64,000 nt of DNA from Strongyloides papillosus (Eukaryota; Nematoda; Chromadorea; Rhabditida; Strongyloididae), in assembly GCA_005656395.1 (NCBI GenBank), contig SRSI01000079.1, forward strand, positions 1 through 64,000, read 5' to 3'. The notes under the pieces were generated by a model. That model worked only from the letters and a program-made list of their open reading frames with translations. It ran no database searches and was not told where the DNA came from. This document shows, piece by piece, positions 1 through 11,700 of this stretch (within the stretch, counting starts at the first letter, position 1; every line of letters begins with the position of its first letter). Made by a program: the position numbers and the translations under genes.

Positions 1-453
1 CAAATTGCTTCAGGAAGTGTATCAAAATCAATCTCTGCCTTATTTGATACGGGTAGTACTTGTACTGCAATATCTTCAACTTTAGCGAAATCACTTAATA
101 TTGAGAAAGGCACAGACACAGTAGACATCAAATACCTTAACACCCAATCTTCTGCAATCACTCCTCGGAATAAACTTCTTATCACTCTTGGTAATCGACT
201 ATGCTACTGCTATCCTGTCATCATCAATAATGCCTCAAGTGACATCATCATTGACCAGTCCGAACTTCAGAAATTACGAATCTCTTTCCTCTTCTCACCA
301 AACAAAGTAGAAATTAATGCTATTGAATGTAATCAGACCTCTCTTAAAAATAGAATACTCTCAGAGACTTCTTCAGTGGTTACTGCAGACTCTTTTGATT
401 TTGCTGTTGCTCCATTTCAACACCAAAGATGGAATTTACGCAACCTAACATGA
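1..453 (+). CDS. Ty3/gypsy retrotransposon aspartic protease region (partial, runs off window edge)
   Basis: Frame 1 is open from the first base to the TGA at 451-453. It contains a retropepsin active-site motif, ALFDTGSTCTAIS, near residues 14-26, followed by beta-strand-like hydrophobic stretches. In the Ty3/gypsy family this protease matures Gag-Pol and lies just upstream of reverse transcriptase, which is the order here. The N-terminal gag part lies outside the window. The RT frame overlaps its last bases in another frame (opening at 449), so protease and RT are separated by a frame change that is either a mutation or a shift site. The family call rests on motif and context; the exact clade was not determined. 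Confidence 0.7.
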   Translation, partial: QIASGSVSKSISALFDTGSTCTAISSTLAKSLNIEKGTDTVDIKYLNTQSSAITPRNKLLITLGNRLCYCYPVIINNASSDIIIDQSELQKLRISFLFSPNKVEINAIECNQTSLKNRILSETSSVVTADSFDFAVAPFQHQRWNLRNLT

Positions 454-2770
454 CAAGAACCCTCGATATGACATTCAGAATCCAATTGTACGCGGTAAAT
501 GTAAACAGCATGTTTTAAAAATGATCTCTCACAATTTGGCTTCTCGATATGCACCACAATTCATCTGCAACTTACGTCCTGTAGAAAAGAAATCTGGTGA
601 TATCAGGATGACTCTAGACATGCGTCCTGTTAACGAAATTACGGTTCCTATATATTACTCATCACAAAAGATTAACTTCATTCTCCACTCTATGGGTACA
701 TTCGATTTTATAAGTCGATTAGATCTCCGCAATGCATACACACAGATTCCTCTTGATCCTGCTGATAACCGGACCATTGGTGGTCATATTGATGGTATTC
801 TCTTCTCTCAGCTTCGTTTACCACAAGGTGGACGGAATTCATCAGCAATAATTCAGTACATAATCGATCAAGTTTTAGCAGACACACCGAGCATGGCATT
901 TCAGAATGACATTTGGATTCGTACCAAAGGCACTGCATCTCTACATTCTGATGAAGTAATTTCAACTTGTAAGGCTCTTGTTGCACACAATTTGAAGATT
1001 TCTCTTGACAAATCTGTATTCTTATCAAATGAAACGATCTTACTTGGTCACCGGATTACGAAAAAAGGTACTGCTATTGCCCTAAAATTAATCTCTACCA
1101 TCACGAGCTTCTCACGTCCTACAAATACATACCAGCTCTGGAAATTTCGTGGTATTTTCAATTTCTGCAAACGTTATATTAAGGACTACTCTGTACATGA
1201 ACCTATTATTAACAAATTCATCAGCAATACACCAAAGAAAGATTCCAAGGCTTTAGTTACAATTCCAGACTCGGTACTTCAATCCATTGATCTTATCAAA
1301 CAACAAGTTCAGAATGCATACTCACTTGCGCACGTTCAATATGATTACCCTTTTATTCTCACCGTCGATTCCAGCTTATCAGGTATGGATGCTGTGCTTC
1401 TGCAACCATCAACCAAAATCTTTGATATTCAGAAATCTTTTGCCAAAGTTCTGCATTGTGTTGGGCTATTTTCACGTCAACATCACTATAGGAATATTCC
1501 ACCCATCGTCGTACTTGAATTGAAAGCCATTAGTGCTTCTCTAACATTCTTTGGTGAATTTATTCAAGGCTGCCCTGTCCATATCTACAGTGATCATAAG
1601 ATCTTGTTATTCATCATTCGAGAATCACAATATCCTAAATATGACAAATATATTTACAATATTCTTCAGTACTCACCTGTTTCTATCAACTACTTGCCTG
1701 GATTTAAGAATGAACTGGCTGACACTCTCTCCAGACATCTTCCTTCTTTACATGGGGGAGAAAATGAAATTAACATTTTAGAAGATGATAAGGGAAATAG
1801 TACATCAGAAAAGATAGTAAATATCACATCAGACTTGTTCAATAATCTCCACTGTAAATGTAATCGCATATCTACAAACAAAGTCTTTGCAATGGCTAAT
1901 CAAGTACTTACTAGAGAATTTAAGAAACCCAAACACTTGAGAAAGATCCTGAAACTACTAAAACTGAAAATTGAGAATTGCAACATATGTAAGGAAATGA
2001 ATACTCTGAAACGAAAACAAATACCCAAATCAGATGAAGATGTTGAACAATTCCAAGTTCTCTATACAGACATTACATTTATTGAAGGATGCCCCATTAT
2101 TGCTGCTATTGACAAATGTTCAAGATATGCTATTATATCAGTTCTGAAAAAGGCAACTTCTTCAGCGATTAATGACTTTTTTATTTCAAAGATCTTCAAT
2201 GTTTTTAGACTTCCTGTTAGAATTCACTCAGATGCCGGTAAGAACTTCCAAGGATCATGCTTTAAGGAAATGTGCAATGGCATGAAAATCGAACACACAA
2301 TGGCTATCGTTGGTGAACACTGTTCAAATCAGATAATTGAAAGATTTTTTAGAACATTGAAATTAGCTATCAATAAACAAGCTTTAGAAGACAAGACCAC
2401 TTGGAGAACGACTCTGGAAAAAGTAGTCTTCAATTACAACAACTCACCATTCTCTAACCATGAAGTGTGTCCTGCTGATAACGTTTTTGGATTCAAAGTT
2501 ATTACTCTACAAATGAAACTACTTAATTCAACACCTTCTGTACAAACTGAGGCTAAAGGATATATGCAGTCTATTGATCAACTCAAAAACTTGCCTAAGG
2601 AAGTCATTGTTAAAGTTAAGGATCAGAACATCAAATCTACACCTGCTAAAATCTTAAGTAATAGAAATATGTTAGTCTCTTCTACTGATGATAAAAGAAC
2701 CGACAAAATCATATCCTTATACAAGTACAGAGATGCCATGATTCAGAACTCAAACCTCTCTCAATTATAA
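449..2770 (+). CDS. Ty3/gypsy pol: reverse transcriptase, RNase H, integrase
   Basis: The frame is open from 449; the first ATG is at 521, giving 749 residues. Order RT - RNase H - integrase identifies Ty3/gypsy. RT motif A reads SRLDLRNAYTQIPL and motif B LRLPQGG, but the YxDD catalytic box is FQND (nt 904-915), so the first of the two metal-binding aspartates is Asn. RNase H is recognisable by TVDSS and IYSDHK. Integrase retains all three acidic residues with canonical spacing: YTDIT, HSDAG, then 35 residues to IIERF. An integrase-type CxxC (CNIC) precedes it. The copy is full length to a normal stop yet probably RT-dead. It is flanked upstream by the protease frame and downstream by a candidate polypurine tract. 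Confidence 0.85.
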   Translation, partial: HDKNPRYDIQNPIVRGKCKQHVLKMISHNLASRYAPQFICNLRPVEKKSGDIRMTLDMRPVNEITVPIYYSSQKINFILHSMGTFDFISRLDLRNAYTQIPLDPADNRTIGGHIDGILFSQLRLPQGGRNSSAIIQYIIDQVLADTPSMAFQNDIWIRTKGTASLHSDEVISTCKALVAHNLKISLDKSVFLSNETILLGHRITKKGTAIALKLISTITSFSRPTNTYQLWKFRGIFNFCKRYIKDYSVHEPIINKFISNTPKKDSKALVTIPDSVLQSIDLIKQQVQNAYSLAHVQYDYPFILTVDSSLSGMDAVLLQPSTKIFDIQKSFAKVLHCVGLFSRQHHYRNIPPIVVLELKAISASLTFFGEFIQGCPVHIYSDHKILLFIIRESQYPKYDKYIYNILQYSPVSINYLPGFKNELADTLSRHLPSLHGGENEINILEDDKGNSTSEKIVNITSDLFNNLHCKCNRISTNKVFAMANQVLTREFKKPKHLRKILKLLKLKIENCNICKEMNTLKRKQIPKSDEDVEQFQVLYTDITFIEGCPIIAAIDKCSRYAIISVLKKATSSAINDFFISKIFNVFRLPVRIHSDAGKNFQGSCFKEMCNGMKIEHTMAIVGEHCSNQIIERFFRTLKLAINKQALEDKTTWRTTLEKVVFNYNNSPFSNHEVCPADNVFGFKVITLQMKLLNSTPSVQTEAKGYMQSIDQLKNLPKEVIVKVKDQNIKSTPAKILSNRNMLVSSTDDKRTDKIISLYKYRDAMIQNSNLSQL

Positions 2771-3099
2771 TTATTTGGGAATCAACTGGAGCCCAACCTT
2801 TATTTCTGGGGGTGTAAATAGTAAAAATTATGCATAATTTTTAATTCTTTTTAAGACCTTTGTTTATTGGGGAGTTATCTCCCAGTTTTAATTACACTTT
2901 TTATTATTTCATTTATTATCCACTTCTCTCATAATAAAATTTTCAACTAAAAGAAATTTTTTCTTTTATTGGGAAGAAACACTGATATGTAAGGTTTATT
3001 TAGACTCTTACATCGAGAAATTAAATGTTTAAAGAGTTCAGTAAATCCCATAATTTTAATATTTTTTTAAAATTTTGACAAATGCTTTTAATTATATTG
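2771..3099 (+). repeat. Candidate polypurine tract and start of 3' LTR
   Basis: A G-run (CTGGGGGTG, about 2806-2814) sits 36 bases after the pol stop and is followed by TGTAAATAGT at 2813, the usual TG start of an LTR. A perfect GGGAG/CTCCC hairpin lies at about 2869-2883 and an AATAAAA at about 2932. The 5' LTR is outside the window, so neither the length nor the end of this LTR can be fixed. Confidence 0.4.
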
Positions 3100-3290
3100 C
3101 ACACACAAAGTAAAAAAAGGAAACAATTTTGACATTTCATCAAAATATGCAAAAATATTTCCGATTATTAAAAAAAATAAATTTTATTCAAATTTTAAGA
3201 ATATTAAACGACAATAAAAATATTAAAATAACGCAAAATAATAGTTTATCTCATATATTTTGCTCTTTTTTTTAAATATACAATGTGTCT
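3100..3290 (+). repeat. Diverged partial copy of the left end of the 3428-4563 TIR element
   Basis: After a CACACACAAA start, this stretch follows the same order of words as 3434-3620 (AATTTTGACATT, ATGCAAAAAT, TTATTCAAATTTTAA, CGACAA, GCAAAAT) with many substitutions. It looks like an older end of the same family lying in direct orientation beside the better copy. Confidence 0.5.
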
Positions 3291-3427
3291 CAAAAATAAC
3301 TTTCCACCTACGAGCATTAGTAACTTTTTTTTAATGTTTATATAAAAGTGTAAAATTTTAGGAATTAGTATATCTAAAGAACAATAATTTTAGTTATTTG
3401 TCTCATCAAGAAATGATGGTCTCATCT

Positions 3428-4563
3428 GTAACGCCCTCACACACAAAAAAATGGGACAAATTTTGACATTATTACATAAAATGCAATAAAATGTTCCACC
3501 ACTTTGAAATGTCAAAATTTATTCAAATTTTAAAAATATCAGGCGACAACAAAAATTTTTTAAATAAAGCAAAATTTTAGATTTTCGCATAAATTTGGTC
3601 GTTTTTTTACAAAAATATATACTTTCAATATTTTGAAGTAATGAAACATTTATTTAATCTTAGAAATTTTAAAAATATTACACCTATTTTAGAATCTAAT
3701 TTGATTTTATAATATATTATGAAGTGAGTTATCAGAAGTCAATTTCGTGTAAAGTTGTTAACGTTTTAACAAAAATCATTTTTTTAAACAACCTGTTAAC
3801 ACCAGTAAATTTGAAAAATTAGAATTTTTACAACAACAATAAGAAAGAGTAATAATTATCTAACCATACAAAGTAATGTTTATTGAAAATATTATCTTAG
3901 TACTTGCTATTTTTCTCATTTAAATTAAAATATTTAAAAATTTTTTTACTATTGTTGCATAATATGCATTTATAGTTATTCATATTTTAAATATATAAAA
4001 TATTATATATATTGTAGTCTCTCTTCTTAACTAGCCTTTTAATAAATTATATTATTTATATTATTATTATGCCATCATCAATAGATAAGCTAAACTTGCT
4101 TTTAGCTAACAACTATGAACAAAACGTATAATGTTTTAAAACTTTTAATCAGTTTGACTTTTAAAGATGATCTTGAAAAACAGTATAAAAAAGTTGAGTC
4201 ATCAGATGAATATAACTTTTTATAAAAATCATATTTATAGTTATTCAAACAATTGAAGAATATCTAAAAAATACTATCATATATCGATAAATACTCTTTA
4301 TAAAAGCATTTTTTAATCTTATAATAAGTTAAAATCTAATATTGTATTTTAAAATGTATTGTAAAAAATAACTTAAGTTTTAAAATAAAAACAATAAAAT
4401 ATAAAATAAAAACTAATTTTAATTATTGCTTTAATTTTTTGTACAAAATAATTGCGTTAAAATTATCGCAAATCAAGAAAATTCAAATTTTATTAGGTGG
4501 GACAAATTTATTACATTTTACGCAAATGTGTGTCCCATTTTTTTTGTGTGCAGAAGGCGTTAC
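3428..4563. mobile_element. Non-autonomous DNA transposon with terminal inverted repeats (~1.14 kb)
   Basis: The left end begins GTAACGCCCTCACACAC and the right end is its inverse, ending GTGTGCAGAAGGCGTTAC. Inside the termini both carry ACAAAAAAATGGGACA, and further in a TTGTCCCACC/GTTCCACC word. The interior is AT-rich with no coding potential. No clear target duplication was found, so the superfamily is open. A second right end occurs at 37489-37578 and a second left end at 3100, which makes this a dispersed family. Confidence 0.6.
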
Positions 4564-5389
4564 TCAGAAATAAGTATAAATACCAAGATGAAGTTGTCCT
4601 AAATGTCATACATACTATGTTGTTTCCTCGGTCGAATACTTTGACCCTTGCCGCAGCGACGTTTTTCTAAACTTGTAAAATACCTATTTGAAGCTAATAA
4701 AAGTTTATGAAACTTTTACAGGGCATTGTTTATGCTGTGTAAAGGTAGATTATTTAAAAAAAATTCTAAATTTCCATTTTTGGAAAAATTTTTTTTGAAG
4801 CCTTATATCTCAAAATTATAACAGATGACCTTATATGAGACCTATATATTCTGAAAGCCCTTGATTTCCTCTACAAGAATATATCAATATTATATCAAAG
4901 TTTCTATCCAGTTTTTAGATAATTAGTTTTAAAGTTAATTACCCATGTTTTTTCAAGATTTTTGATATTAAAAGACAATTTTTAAAATTATTAGAACTTG
5001 AAAATTCTTTAAATGCATATTATAGGCTATGTAAATAAGTTAAAAGTAAAGAAAAATTCCTTAAATGATTAATTTATATTAAAAAAAATTTGACTTTCAC
5101 TTTTAAAAAAATGATAAGATACTTTGGTTTTAGTATTGGAAAACTTCTTAAGGTGCTAAAAAACTGTTTTTTACATAGAAAATCTAAATATTATTATATG
5201 ATTTTGTGGTATAGTAATGCACATTTGAGATGTGTTCAAGCTATAGCATGAAATACCTTATTTGGAAAGAAATAATAAAAATATATATAGTTAAAGCTTG
5301 ATCTGATTGTAATATACAAATATCAGCTTAAAAAATTTCATAATTAGAAGTTTTGAAATGTTTTTCTCTAAAAATTATTACTTAAAATA

Positions 5390-6303
5390 TTAGGTTGGTG
5401 CATAAATAATGGCCGCGGAGAGAATAGATGAATTAAGACAATATTTCTTCAAGTTTATGTTAAATAAATTAATCAAAAATATATTCGTTAGAATCTACAC
5501 ATTTTTCTCAACATTCTAGCAGCTTTTGAATCCCCGTTTTTTAAGATTCAGAACTTTTGAATTTAATGAAAGTCACTGAAATCGCTTTCTGCCGACTCCT
5601 GATTCTTAAACCATTTATCCTTAAAAAATACATCAAAATGCTCAAAGAAATCGAAAATTGTAAGAAAGAGATCAGGGAAGTATGTAGGGTGAGATAGAGC
5701 TCCATATTTCAATTCACCAAGTTTTTTAGTACTAGTTTTGAAAAATGGCATCTTATCTTGTCATTCTATAATATTGAGTTATTCCTATTTTTAAAGTCGG
5801 ATGATTTTCTTTAGTTTCCCATTAATTTTCTCAAGCTTTTGTCAATATATTTTAACACTCTTGGTCACTGCTTTAAATTTAGCTCGACAATCTTTTATTA
5901 ATTCTGAGTATTAGTAGTAAAGGGTCCACTTTTACCCTCTTCATTATTAAGGTCAAAATTAACCCCTTGAAGTTTCTCAAACCACCGACGCAAATAGCGT
6001 TCAGAAGTTGACCATTCCCCCTATGCATTTACTTTATTTCGTTGTGCTTCAACTCTATTACATCTAAGTTTGAACTTATGCAAGAAAATTACCTGTAATT
6101 CCCTTTTTGACAACATCTTTAAGATTGGACATAACTTTTTTTAAAATTAATTTTTAAATCGATGTAATATGCAAAATATTATCAGGGCAAGTCTCCCTAC
6201 ATTTCTACATAAAGACTGTTTTAATATAAATTTATTTATTTTAACTTTTTACAATGAAAAGTTGTAGTTAGAATTTGCGGCCATTATTTATGCACCAACC
6301 TAA
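5390..6303 (-). mobile_element. mariner transposon, decayed (914 bp)
   Basis: Both ends carry the classical mariner inverted terminus TTAGGTTGGTGCATAAATAA, continuing to GGCCGC, and are flanked by TA on each side (5388-5389 and 6304-6305), the target duplication of Tc1/mariner insertions. Autonomous mariners are about 1.3 kb, so this copy is shortened. Its transposase remains are on the minus strand. Confidence 0.93.
5563..5751 (-). pseudogene. mariner transposase fragment (C-terminal catalytic region)
   Basis: A 62-residue open stretch contains ALSHPTYFPDL followed by FKDKWFKNQES, the region around the third catalytic acid of mariner transposases (families typically show HPPYSPDLAP here). 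It lies between perfect mariner termini in the matching orientation. Frameshifts or stops break the protein on both sides, so no active transposase is encoded. Confidence 0.8.
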
Positions 6304-6549
6304 TATTTGGCTAAAATAATCATTTAAAGATAGTATTTTGCAGTAACTTTATTATTTTAAATATACTAAAAAATGTAATCTATGTAAAAACAATTTTTGA
6401 GTTCTAATAATTTTAAAAATTGTCTTTTAATTACAAAAATTTAAAAAAACATGGGTAATTAATTTAAAGCTAATTATCTAAAAACTGAATAGAAACTTTG
6501 ATATGATATTGACATATTCTTGTAGGGGAGATCAAGAGCTTTCAGAATC

Positions 6550-8126
6550 ACACCGCTAATGCGTAGTATAAAAAACGGCATTTTGCAAGAATGACGCTTT
6601 TCCGCGTCGTTTTTGTTAAATCTCATATCTTCGAAGCGCACCGTAAAAGTAATATTAAAATTTTTTCTATTGTTATTTTTATTAAAAATTAGGTATTATA
6701 CTTTTTTAAAAATCCAAAAATTTCAATTTTGAAGGTGTTTTTTACCTCAAAAAATACCCAAAAATGGCACTTTTTGGGACTTTACAGAGGCTGGCACGAG
6801 ATTTCAAAAAAAATGAGATAGGTTTCATTCGATTTCTTAACTTCTTATCTATAACATATTTTTTTTTCGAAGGACATTTTCTAATAGGGAAAAAAGTTAT
6901 GAGGAAAAAAATAAGTGTACCTCGAAAATACTAAATTTTTAATAACAAAGAACGAAAAAAATAGTTTTTACGTACTTTTTCCTAGTATTCTTATTTAAGT
7001 TTAAATACTTAGTATATAAAAATAAAAAAGTGCAAAAATTTTGGAAATATTACCAATTTTTAAAGTCATGACAATTATTCGTTGCTCACATTGAATAAAA
7101 CTTTTTTTCTTCATTGTTTTGCGGTATTATAAGTAATATAATGAAAAAAAAGAATAATTCTTAAGTCAAGCATATAAACTTTTAATTTTTTGTTCACTGA
7201 AATAACAAGAAGTCCCATAATCACCAATAAATTCAACTAAATGATCAACTAAATATATAATATTTCAATAATACAAAGAATTCTTTAGTTACAGTTGAAT
7301 GTTTGCAATGATTCTTCAAACTATCAATGTGGGTATTCAAAACATTTTGTTAATTCATCAGTAATGCATAATTACAACTTATATAAAAAGTCCTAAGGCT
7401 TTTAAAAAGTCCATTTCTTCTTTTTGTTTGTGCATTAGCATATTTAAATTAAGACAGTGGTTTTATATCTTAATAAAGCGAATTTTTTTTTGCAGGCATA
7501 TTAAGATAGGTAAATAAATCAAATAATTAAAATAAATTAATTGTTTATGCCTTTATAGCTAACAATTGTTAGCATTTTTAGTCAAAAATGTTTTTGTTTT
7601 AATAAAGAGTCTGTTGGCATTTTTTACATGCTTAATGTTTGCTTTTTTTATTTGTTTGCATTCTTTAAAAGTTTTATAATATATATTTTTAATTTTAAGT
7701 ATGTTTTATAACTTTAACAATTATTTTTCTATCATTTTTACAATAAAATTTGGTACTTTTTGAGGTAAATTCATTTTTGGCCTCATAACTTTTTTTTGAG
7801 CCATAAAACCTCCTTTGAAAAAAAAATATGTTATAGATAAGAAAATAAGAAATCGAATAATACCTATCTCATATTTTTTGAAATCTCGTGGTAGCTCCTG
7901 TAAAGCCCCAAAAAGTGCCATTTTTGAGTATTTTTTGATGTGAAAAACACTTTCAAAATTGAAATTTTTGAATTTTTAAAAATGTATAATACTTAATTTT
8001 CAGTAAAAATAACAATACAAAATGTTTTAATATCACTTTTACGATGCGCCCTAAAGTTATAAAAATGCGGCTTTACCCGCCAAAATGCGTGAAAAAGCAT
8101 AAAATCCGGTCATCTTACCGGTGTGG
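6550..8126. mobile_element. Long-TIR fold-back element
   Basis: Arms of about 400 bp (roughly 6550-6960 and 7735-8126) are inverse copies: both contain AATGGCACTTTTTGGG, ACGAGATTTCAAAAAA, GAGATAGGT and TCTTATCTATAACATATTTT in the same relative order. The outer ends are CACACCGCTAA and its near-inverse TTACCGGTGTG. A 770-bp AT-rich loop separates the arms. The small open frame at 7721-7921 exists in mirrored form in the other arm and is a by-product of the repeat. No target duplication was recognised; the right end abuts the LTR at 8127. Confidence 0.7.
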
Positions 8127-8239
8127 TGCATAATAAAAGATAGAATAGATTGTAATAACGTTATATTAATAAAAGGTTTATTTTTTATTTTCACTTCATA
8201 TTATCACTAGAGGATATCACCTCGTTAAAAAAGCTTATA
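8127..8239 (+). repeat. 5' LTR (~113 bp)
   Basis: Matches 14038-14151 over its length, most clearly in ATAAAAGG, TATTATCAC and a final CCTCGTTAAAAAAGCTTATA. Very short for a gypsy LTR. The two copies differ at many positions, so the insertion is not recent. Confidence 0.6.
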
Positions 8240-8256
8240 TGGAGATTCCACCGAAC
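8240..8256 (+). promoter_or_regulatory. Primer-binding site, tRNA-Gln type
   Basis: TGGAGATTCCACCGA directly follows the LTR. Reverse-complemented it fits the 3' end of eukaryotic tRNA-Gln (acceptor strand TGGAACC, discriminator T, then CCA) with one mismatch. The same word is found at 40644 and, inverted, at 30350. The tRNA match is from general knowledge of tRNA-Gln, not from this genome. Confidence 0.55.
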
Positions 8257-8712
8257 CATGTCGCAGCCTTGCACGAATTATCAAATGCAAGTGATTCAAA
8301 AAAAAAAGGATGATAATTAAATTGAACATAACAGGTTAGTTCTATACAATCATTTTTTGTTGAATGCAACAAAAAATGACATACTAATAACTATAATAAT
8401 GGTTGTTAACGAAATTGTATGGAAATATGCAATTATAAACAACCTTACTACTTTACAATTATTTTTTAGAAAAATTTTTAACAATTTGATCTATTATAAT
8501 GCGCCTATTTACAATCGTAAAAAACACAATTACGAATGGCCTTAATACTTAGACAATTATTTTTAATTCAATGTAACCTGTTTTACATTGATAATTACAT
8601 TTTTAGCAAAATCCAACCTCTTTTCGGATGAAAAAATATAGAGGATAAATAAGCGACATTCATACAAAAATTATCATTTAATTGTGCATTTCTGCATCAT
8701 AACCGTTCACTC

Positions 8713-11700
8713 ATGTCTCTTCGTAGTAGCAGCACGCCGGTAAAGGCAAACAATCGTTTGGGTAATGATTCAGACGATTTGGTACCTAGAGTACCACTCT
8801 TCAATGCTTTTAAACAAGCCGAGCTAGGCCTCTCCAAGAATGCCCAGCACCCTCTTCTTGCTCACTTACGAGCCGAGCCAGGCCTCTCCGAGGAAGTCAG
8901 GCAAACCTTAGTGTTCTCAATGACATCTCCAAAGGCCAGTGCGCCACCATATGGAGATGATCTCGAAGGAACAAATGTTTTTGCTTCTTCTCACAAAGAT
9001 AGCAAATTAAGATCTAGTTTCAATAACTTGATCAATAGGATTACTAATCTAGTTATGTCTATGTCTGCAATGAGACCTACAATTCCGTTGAACAGAACTA
9101 AAAGACAAGTCGATCTTGACAATGTTGTCAGATTAATACTTGACGAACTTAAAAGTGACCAAGTTGAAACCTTAAAATATAGTCCCAGCGACTATGATGG
9201 TTTACTTCAAAGACAGAAGGCCAGAATGACCAAACTATTACAAGATTTGGGTTCTGATGCCATCGTTGACTTACCAGATGTACGTGCACAAGTTAGTGAC
9301 AATCTGGGTTCAACAAGAAGCTATAATGCTTTATTTGATATGGTCCTCCGTGCGAAATCGCATGGGGCCTTATATCAGTTTAAGGGTAAGTCCCTTACTA
9401 GCTTTACACTTTTTATAAGTGATTGCATGACGGCTATAAGACAATTAGCCATTACTGATGACGAAATCTCTATGCTTGATCGCATAGCAGGACGTCACAT
9501 TGACTATCTTATACCAAGAGATAGTAAAATAGCACATGCTCGACACATAGCTGTTGAGAGGAAGTCCGATGCTACTAAAGGACATAAACAATATGATTTC
9601 ACATTGTCTGAAATCTTAAATGACATCAAGTTGGTACTTGAAAGTCAAGGCATGAATCGCCTAGAGCAATTTAATGCTCGTCCACCAATGGAGAATGCTA
9701 TGGATGTTTCCACATTCGCCAAGAAATTTAATGATTATCTTCGTAGAAGATTTGCTACTAATCAGCCTTCAGAGTTCCTGAAGGACAAACCTGATCTGAG
9801 ACGTGAACAATTTTACTTGTTCACAAGAGGATTGCACTCAATCCTCCGGGAAAATAATTCCACGAAAAACCTTTATGAATTGCAATATGATGAATTCATA
9901 GCCACATACGTATACACACAGCTACGTTTCCAATCTAAATTACATAAAGCTTCCCAGAAAGCAAATAATATTAATAACAACAATTTTAAAAATAATGTTA
10001 AACACATAAATAAACATAATAATGTGTCAAACAATAAACAATCGAATTTGAAATTTGATAATACAAAGAAACCATTTGTAAAAAATAACTCTAGCGGTTA
10101 TAATAAAAATAATCACCAGTCATCATCTGGTACACATAATAATAAAGAACATCAATCACGATATTCCTCATCGAAACCGGCTATTAAGCCTGTAACTTCA
10201 TATAATAATACTAGTTCTGGTATGAACTATAAACCTAATAATAACCAATCATCTGGTTATAATAAAAATAGAATAAAAACTAAACCTCAAAAACATGGTA
10301 AGGTTCATACAATTGAACCTACGCATGATGAATGCCACAATGATGGCGAAATGAATGTTATAATGCATTCTATTAAGGAGATCAAAAATATGATCAACGA
10401 CTTTAAACTAAATACATTAACAATCTGTATGTTAATGATATGTATGTTTATACCATTCGGTGGTTGTCAACCCCTTGGTATATGTCGATTTGCACCTTCT
10501 GAATTTCCTCGATTGTATCTTCAGAACAACTATGACGCTAAAAAGGCAAAACAAGTTACATTAGTATCTGTTGATACCAGATGTGTAGCTTTAGACGTAT
10601 TTGCTAGTGGCTATCGCCTTGGCAACGTCTTTGTAGACCCCGACGGTAATGTCGAACATTACTTTGATAAAAAGGCTCCAACATTTTCTTGTGCTGGAAG
10701 CCACCTTGTCCATTTATCAGGACGCAATGAAACCTTCGCTGAAGAAGTTTCAACAGGTACACATAATGCTGATACCTCTTTAAAGAACATACGAGCTAAG
10801 CATGCTATGTATGAAGCTGGATGTGATAAACTTAGTTCTGTTTCACAGACAGTACCTATGGATCCTCATCCTAGCAAAATAGTCTCATCGACTAAGGCGC
10901 CTGTTGTGATGTTAACAGAGCGACCACATATTGTACATATTGTTTCACACGGTACAAATGTTTCTGCTTCGAAGATTAAGGCACCAACGGATGCTAGTGT
11001 TCCTTCGAAAGCAACAAAACCTAATAATGATGCTGCCTTAAAAGCTGCATCTATTGATAGTTTAAAAGTATCATCAACCACATCTGGTTATCAGAAAATT
11101 AAATCTTCATTGAAAACCTGTGAAGAGGAATTAGAAAAGACGAAGACTCTCTTAAAAGAGAGTACAAGTACTATATCCGACCTACGATCGGAAATAGAAC
11201 GAATAAGGCGAGCGAATAACATGCTTTCCGAGCAACTTCGTGATTCTGAAGATCGTCATCGGACGACTTCGCGATCAATAACCGAGGAATCGGCCAAATC
11301 CCTTTCCGAAGATATAAAAACAGTCTCTAATGCTTTGACTGATGAAAATAGAATCCGCCAGGAATGTGAAGACAACTGGAAGGATGAAATAAAACGTCTT
11401 AATAGTGAGATTGAGGATTGTAATACCAAACTCAATAAGCTAAAGACGGCAAATAACGCGTTACGTGGAGAACGTGATAAAGCTAATAAAGCTTTAAAAT
11501 CTTGTAATATAGATAAGGATACTTGTCTTAAAGATTTAGATGAGTTAAAATCAGACGTTAATCGTCTTAATATAGCACTTGAGGATAAGGACAATGAATT
11601 ATCCGAAGCTAAAACATTAATAGATTCTCATGAATCCCGAATAGAGGTTTATAAAAACCAGGAAGTTGCTCTAACCGAACAGTTAGCTGCAGTAATTATT

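Larger units (their letters stand above)
4849..6549. repeat. Inverted-repeat (fold-back) element interrupted by a mariner
   Basis: Arms 4849-5005 and 6395-6549 are near-perfect inverse copies of about 155 bp, sharing for example AACATGGGTAATTAA, AACTTTGATAT and GCTTTCAGAAT as read in the right arm. The sequence between is asymmetric and contains the mariner at 5390. The outer edge of the right arm ends where the next fold-back begins. No ORF of its own is visible. Confidence 0.6.

Noticed and set aside
7721..7921. 66-codon minus-strand frame
   Set aside because: It lies in one arm of the fold-back and a mirrored version exists in the other arm; explained by the inverted repeat.
8357..8545. 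62-codon frame in the leader before the long gag frame
   Set aside because: Low-complexity AT-rich translation between primer-binding site and gag start; no motif.
11256..11594. 112-codon minus-strand frame
   Set aside because: Shadow of the coiled-coil coding region (Glu/Lys/Leu codons read in reverse give Ser/Leu/Phe).
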